Positions 23,427 through 27,622 of a stretch of DNA of 27,622 nucleotides are shown here, in pieces (position 1 is the stretch's first letter; the number at the start of each line of letters is the position of its first letter). A model generated the notes under the pieces. That model was not told the DNA's origin. It did not search any database and saw nothing but the letters and a program-made list of their open reading frames with translations. The stretch is from contig JAYMTA010000508.1 of the NCBI GenBank assembly GCA_036897625.1, forward strand, positions 1 through 27,622. The letters run 5' to 3'. The translations under genes and the position numbers were made by a program. Source of the DNA: Pelargonium cotyledonis (taxonomy: Eukaryota > Streptophyta > Magnoliopsida > Geraniales > Geraniaceae).

Positions 23427-24376
23427 TATTTAGTTTATTGATTCTGCAATTGCTTATGCTTTGTTGCTGGTAATTTGATTTTTCAAACATAAAATTGAGT
23501 TAATCAATTTGTCCGTCCCACATTACTTGTATGTTTAAGCCAGGTTCGGGTCAAATTGTTATCCGTAATAGTGATATAATTTATACTAATATACTTGTGT
23601 TTGATGACAAAATATTAATCTGTGAACTAAAACATTTTTACAGTACAGGTTGGTTCTTTTTGAAAGGTACAGTACAGGTAGGTTAAAATCACAATTAACC
23701 GTTCTTTCTATTCATTTCTAGCTAGATAGGCTAGACCAACTAGAGAACTGTACTATTATCAATAAATAAGTACAAAAATTAAAATAAAACAAAACTAGAG
23801 ACCCATATCTATGTCAATTACGTAGCGTAAAATCATAAATTATGTACCAAAGTTTTTTCATGTAACCAACAACATTGTTATATCACAAGACTACTGTTCA
23901 AAATTCTAGTAGACAGGAATGACAGTGAATTTTGTATACCGCAAACCACTCTTTATATTCCCATTTTTGACCAACAACGAAGACACAGACTATGTTGCTC
24001 TCAAAATGGCAGGATATGTCATCCATCAGACATCATCCACTTATCCAAATGTAATTTTCAAGAAAAGATGATGCTGACAGGAAAAACAAAATATTTAGGA
24101 CATATTCCCAAAATAAGGCACTTTGATTTCAAAGTAACTGTTTCAATGGCTGCATTTCCAAACATCTCTTTCTCTGTTGCTTTTTTGCTTTCAGGTATGT
24201 ACACAAACTGAAGAGAAAAATAAACAGCCCGGGGAGCTTCATGTCCCATGCAAAGGGGAAAAAAGAAAAAACTAAAACAATAGCAGCAGCTAAATCTAAG
24301 TCTGGACTTCCATGCCAACGCTGCTCATCTGGTACTGGCTCCATCATAGGTGATTGGTGTCTCGCTCGTCATTTTA
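23427..24376. other. Intergenic region 3' of the cysteine oxidase gene
   Basis: No gene seen. It includes the 3' flank of the minus-strand cysteine oxidase gene on its right side. A short direct repeat ACAGTACAGGT occurs at 23640-23650 and 23670-23680. A minus-strand open frame at 24058-24347 lies in the 3' flank and has no family features. Confidence 0.5.
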
Positions 24377-26468
24377 TTACTCTACTATTTTTGGTCCCCT
24401 GTACAACGCCCCAACTACAGCCAAATCCTCCGGTTTCTCCCTCTCCTGCAGCCATGCATGGCCTTCTTGCTCCTCTTCAGGGATTGATACCCCATTAACT
24501 GTAATGAATTGGTCAGAACTTATTATTTTATGGAGGAAAAAAGAGACTAGTGTTCAGACTGAGGAAGCCATGCTAGAACTAGAATTGATATCTTACCAGA
24601 GAAGTTCCTAAATGGAAAGTCGAGGTAATATTGGCAGTGACGGCCTTCAGGGTCACAGTATGGTGGACCAAGCACATCAAGCACCGCACATGCAGTCACT
24701 CCTGTGAACTCATGCATGTTGCCTCCATCAGCTGGGTAAAGGATAGAGGTGTTGCAAGGAGCAGTGAGGTCGGAATCCACCTTCAGCTTGGCCAACCGGA
24801 CACCAGCAGGCTCATCTGTTATAAACCAAACATGTCAAATTTTCTCTACTCTCTAGAAAGGAAACGTTTGGGAGGCAATGCCATATACTGGGACACAAGT
24901 GGTTCAAAAGTCCAATTGCAAACATGATCGGGCAATGACCTATAAGCTCTAGGTTTTCTTCCTTTCATATTTTGTCCAGTGACTACCGACTAAACAACTC
25001 ATTGGGGATAGACATGGGTTAGGACAATTTCCAAGGGGAAACTTACCTTGTGAAGGTTTTGCGACAACAGCTGTGTCACATGGAACCCAGTCATATGACT
25101 TTACATGCATTGTCCCAAAGAGAAGCTTACTGAAAACTGTCATTCCAGGGTGGTTATGGAGTGGAATGATACCAGATGGTGGCAAGCAGAAGATCCCCAT
25201 CTGCAAGAATTGACAATATATTAGATTTCCAGAAGAGCAATCAGCCATGTTCTTTGGTTTTGTTACGCTTTTGGTAAATGTACCTCAAAGTAGCTTACAT
25301 ACCGAGAATTGGTCACATTCATAAAGATGCAAGTACGTTATAGCTGGGACTCGATGAGCCGCCTTTTTCCGGAAAAATGGCATATCTTGAGTTAGCCCAA
25401 GATCTTCAGGTCTAATGTCATCTACAACAAAGCCAGACTAATAAGCAACAGAGTAGAAACACATAATAAGTTCACATATAGCATAGATATGCAGTCCAGG
25501 CAACAATCATACTTCATATGCAGCAAAGAATATATGAACTAATTTTGAATGTAGTGCAACTAGCATGGAAGACTCACAATTTAGTCACCAAATTGTTCCC
25601 GTGAAAACCCAAATCTAGTGAGTTAAGGAATTACTAGTTCATGGCAATACAGAGTATTGACTTGTCATTTCTGTATGCCACTATGCCTCTCACTATTGAA
25701 AAAAACAACCAATACATAGATAAACTTTTCATACAATCAATGAAGTATAAGCACTGACAGAAAAAAAGCAACATATTGCATACTTCATCTCAAGAAACAC
25801 AATGCTACAAATTGCTACTAAAGTGTCATGGGTGGCTTACAGATAGTGTACTCTAAAATCACACAAACCAATAAACAAAAAACTGAAACTTTAAACAAAT
25901 CAGAACACATTGCATTGGGTGTGAAAATGGGCATACAAGCCAAGCCATCCGCACATGTTCCAACATTCAAAAAAAAATCATAGCAAAAGGAATCTTGAAG
26001 CAGTTTAGGGAAACAAATAGACAATACCATAATTCTCAAATGACATTTTATCTTTTAGATAATTGGAAAGTCAAATCAATCCATATCTGTGATAAATATA
26101 AACCCGACAAAGAAAACAATCCAATTTATCAAATTCTATACAAACCCACACAGTGCAGTGCCATTTAAGTTTGAAAACGCAGAGCTACACATTCGAAATC
26201 TACACAGCTAAAACAGAACTGATGACGTACCCAGAACCAGCTTGAGCCGCTCGATATCTTCAGGGGACGGAACCACCCCGGGCTCTCCCGAGGCAAACAC
26301 TTGCTTGCAGGTCTCGTAGAGCCTCTGAACCGGCGACATCGAGGGTGAGGTCGTCCTGGACCGCTGTCGCCGGCCCCTTTTGGACCTGGTGTTATTCGTG
26401 ATCGTCTCTTCCGTCAACTCACTGAAGTCCTTACCTTTGCGAGCAACCAGAGTCGTCTCAACCCCCAT
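24377..26468 (-). CDS. PCO: Plant cysteine oxidase (PCO1/PCO2 type)
   Basis: An iron-dependent thiol dioxygenase that oxidises N-terminal cysteine, for example on ERF-VII factors, marking them for the Arg/N-degron pathway; it is the plant oxygen sensor. Exons on the minus strand: 26468-26231, 25421-25303, 25200-25047, 24815-24597, 24498-24377 (852 nt, 283 aa). The N-terminus (MGVETTLVARKGKDFSEL) and the basic stretch RSKRGRRQRSR at 28-38, possibly a nuclear signal, fit the longer PCO1/PCO2 clade. Cupin core: PPSGIIPLHNHPGMTVFSKL with His134 and His136, and GGNMHEFT with His205, the three iron ligands. CDPEGRHCQYYLDFPF follows. The C-terminus WLQEREKPEDLAVVGALYRG ends PKIVE, typical of the family. 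Phase is kept at all junctions. An AATAAA hexamer (24373-24378) overlaps the stop; it is probably too close to be the only poly(A) signal. Upstream DNA holds a perfect HRPE, so hypoxia induction by ERF-VII is expected. Confidence 0.95.
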
Positions 26469-26683
26469 CCAGACTCAAAATTCCACAGAGAAACAAAATG
26501 GGTAACCCGAATTAGGATCTGCCGCACCCCAATTTCCTACCTACCTCAACGATGTACAGAGCCGCAGAGAAGCAAAAGCAACCAAATTTGCAAATGGGTA
26601 CTTGAGAAAACGCTAGAAAGTGCAAAATTGTGATCTGGAAATGGTCCAGAAAAGGGGAAGAGAGAAGAGGTCTGTCTGGCTTT

Positions 26684-26731
26684 CTAAAATGGCAGGTTGG
26701 TGCGGTAAAAGGAGGAGGTGAAAAGAAGCAT
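26684..26731 (-). promoter_or_regulatory. Short upstream ORF in the PCO leader
   Basis: A 15-codon open frame (starts MLLFTSSFYR, ends LPF, then TAG) lies 216 bases before the PCO start codon. It would be in the mRNA if transcription starts at either candidate TATA box. No other minus-strand ATG lies between it and the PCO start. A role in translation control is only a possibility. Confidence 0.35.
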
Positions 26732-26747
26732 GGTATCTGAGGGAACG

Positions 26748-26769
26748 GAGAGAGAGAGAGGAATATAAA
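26748..26769 (-). promoter_or_regulatory. Candidate core promoter of PCO: TATA-like box and CT-rich patch
   Basis: The minus strand reads TTTATATT (26762-26769) followed by a (CT)n tract (26748-26761), the TATA plus pyrimidine-patch layout usual in plant core promoters. It would put the start of transcription near 26735, with a leader of about 270 bases. An alternative TATA box (TATATAAG, 26913-26920) lies upstream. Confidence 0.4.
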
Positions 26770-26855
26770 GAGGGAACAAATGGTGGTGGTGGGAATGGGA
26801 TAGCAAGGGTTAGAGCAGAAAGAGAGAAACAGTTGGTATTGGTATTGAGAAGGTG

Positions 26856-26867
26856 AAAACCAGGGGC
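26856..26867 (-). promoter_or_regulatory. Hypoxia-responsive promoter element (HRPE) of PCO
   Basis: The minus strand reads GCCCCTGGTTTT, a full match to the 12-base HRPE consensus GCCVCYGGTTTY bound by ERF-VII factors. It lies 388 bases upstream of the PCO ATG and about 90 bases upstream of the nearer TATA-like box. PCO1 and PCO2 of Arabidopsis are known ERF-VII targets, so the site fits a negative feedback loop: low oxygen stabilises ERF-VII, which induces PCO. Confidence 0.75.
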
Positions 26868-26912
26868 CATAGCTTTGGCTTTCCAGTGGGCTGTTTCAAC
26901 AGCAGTTTTTTC

Positions 26913-26920
26913 CTTATATA
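26913..26920 (-). promoter_or_regulatory. Alternative TATA box upstream of PCO
   Basis: The minus strand reads TATATAAG, a better TATA sequence than the one at 26762-26769. If used, transcription would start near 26885, the HRPE would lie in the transcribed leader, and an 85-codon upstream frame at 26613-26870 would be included. Confidence 0.35.
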
Positions 26921-27272
26921 TGCCAAAACAACTCCTCTCTTCTCCTACTTCTTACCTTTCTTTTTGCCCTTTATCGTCCTTTCACATCTTTTCCACGAAA
27001 CAAATACATTTAATTGTTTCTCTTATTATTATTTTTTTTTTCTTTATGAAAAAAATCATGTAAATGTTTGAGAATGTGGAATCACACTAATCACTATCAC
27101 CACACAAGTTTTTTTTTGTTTTTTTCTTTTCCTTTCTCCAAGATGTTTGGCGGTAGCGATAGATCATTTATTTTAAATTTTGGTTTAACCAAGCTCTTTA
27201 TTTTCTTTTTTTTTTAAGTAACTTTTATTATATTAATTATAAATCAAAAATTACATGTATGTAAAAGTATAC
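26921..27272. other. AT-rich region upstream of PCO
   Basis: T-rich tracts dominate (for example 27028-27041 and 27109-27130). No gene, RNA or transposon end recognised; probably distal promoter DNA of the PCO gene. Confidence 0.4.
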
Positions 27273-27549
27273 CTGTTTTTTTATGCCTGACATAAAATAC
27301 GATGACCTACCAGAAACATAAATCGTTTGATTCACTGACCTACTATCCAAACTAAAATCTATACTAGTTTTATGCTCAGCATGATTCAAGGTATCACCCG
27401 TCAAACCGAAGACACTTGTTTTATCCTCCTCTTCGATCTGCCCAACTTTTATGACTTGAGATGCATCAAACTCTACCACAAAACCACTTCCAACAAGGAA
27501 AGACAAAATAAAACTTCTAACAAGAGAAGACAGACTGCAAGCTCCACCT
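27273..27549 (-). other. Possible isolated exon, unknown product
   Basis: On the minus strand a 277-base open block is bounded by a good acceptor (TTTTTACTTCCTAG before 27549) and a good donor (CAG|GTATAC after 27273). It translates without a stop, including VGSGFVVEFDASQVIKVGQ and IEEEDKTSVFGLTGD, and has a protein-like composition. I do not recognise the family. No partner exon is visible at lower coordinates, and the 5' side would lie beyond the window. It could be an exon of a gene starting outside the window, a gene fragment or chance. Confidence 0.2.
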
Positions 27550-27622
27550 AGGAAGTAAAAACAAAATGGAATATCAATATAACAACTAAAACTACTAAAC
27601 AGTTTGAGACAAAAAAATCTGA

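Overview
The window is nuclear DNA from a flowering plant, almost certainly a eudicot. All five intact genes are plant-type, split by AT-rich GT-AG introns, and flanked by AT-rich intergenic DNA with microsatellites and a decayed retroelement. Several features recall Rosaceae, but the sequence alone does not prove the family.

Layout, left to right. 1-1295: AT-rich intergenic DNA with an snRNA-promoter-like motif cluster (403-486). 1412-4406 (-): aldose 1-epimerase with a signal peptide, 5 exons, 358 aa. 5162-6338 (-): intronless F-box pseudogene with at least five lesions. 7371-14078 (+): GUF1/LepA-type mitochondrial translation GTPase, 11 exons, 673 aa. 15249-16693 (-): group IIb WRKY transcription factor of the WRKY72/61/9 type, 4 exons, 393 aa. 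18828-21054 (-): serine carboxypeptidase-like protein (SCPL45-like), 10 exons, 477 aa. About 21820-23426 (+): remnant of a LINE-type retroelement ending in an A tract. 24377-26468 (-): plant cysteine oxidase of the PCO1/PCO2 type, 5 exons, 283 aa. Its upstream DNA carries a perfect hypoxia-responsive promoter element (HRPE). 27273-27549 (-): possible isolated exon of unknown identity.

I built the exon models by hand from splice sites, reading phase and family alignment. Every model closes in frame from ATG to stop. The genes do not form one pathway. As I recall the Arabidopsis map, the order epimerase - GUF1 - WRKY72-like - PCO matches two duplicated segments together: At5g15120/15130/15140 (PCO1, WRKY72, aldose epimerase) and At5g39890/39900 (PCO2, GUF1). 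The window would then be the less fractionated version of that ancestral block, with an F-box pseudogene, a carboxypeptidase gene and a LINE remnant between the conserved genes.

The best leads are the HRPE upstream of the cysteine oxidase (oxygen-sensing feedback), the synteny block, the snRNA-type promoter cluster with no snRNA behind it, the dated-looking F-box pseudogene, and a tandem splice donor in GUF1. I found no unknown multi-gene system.
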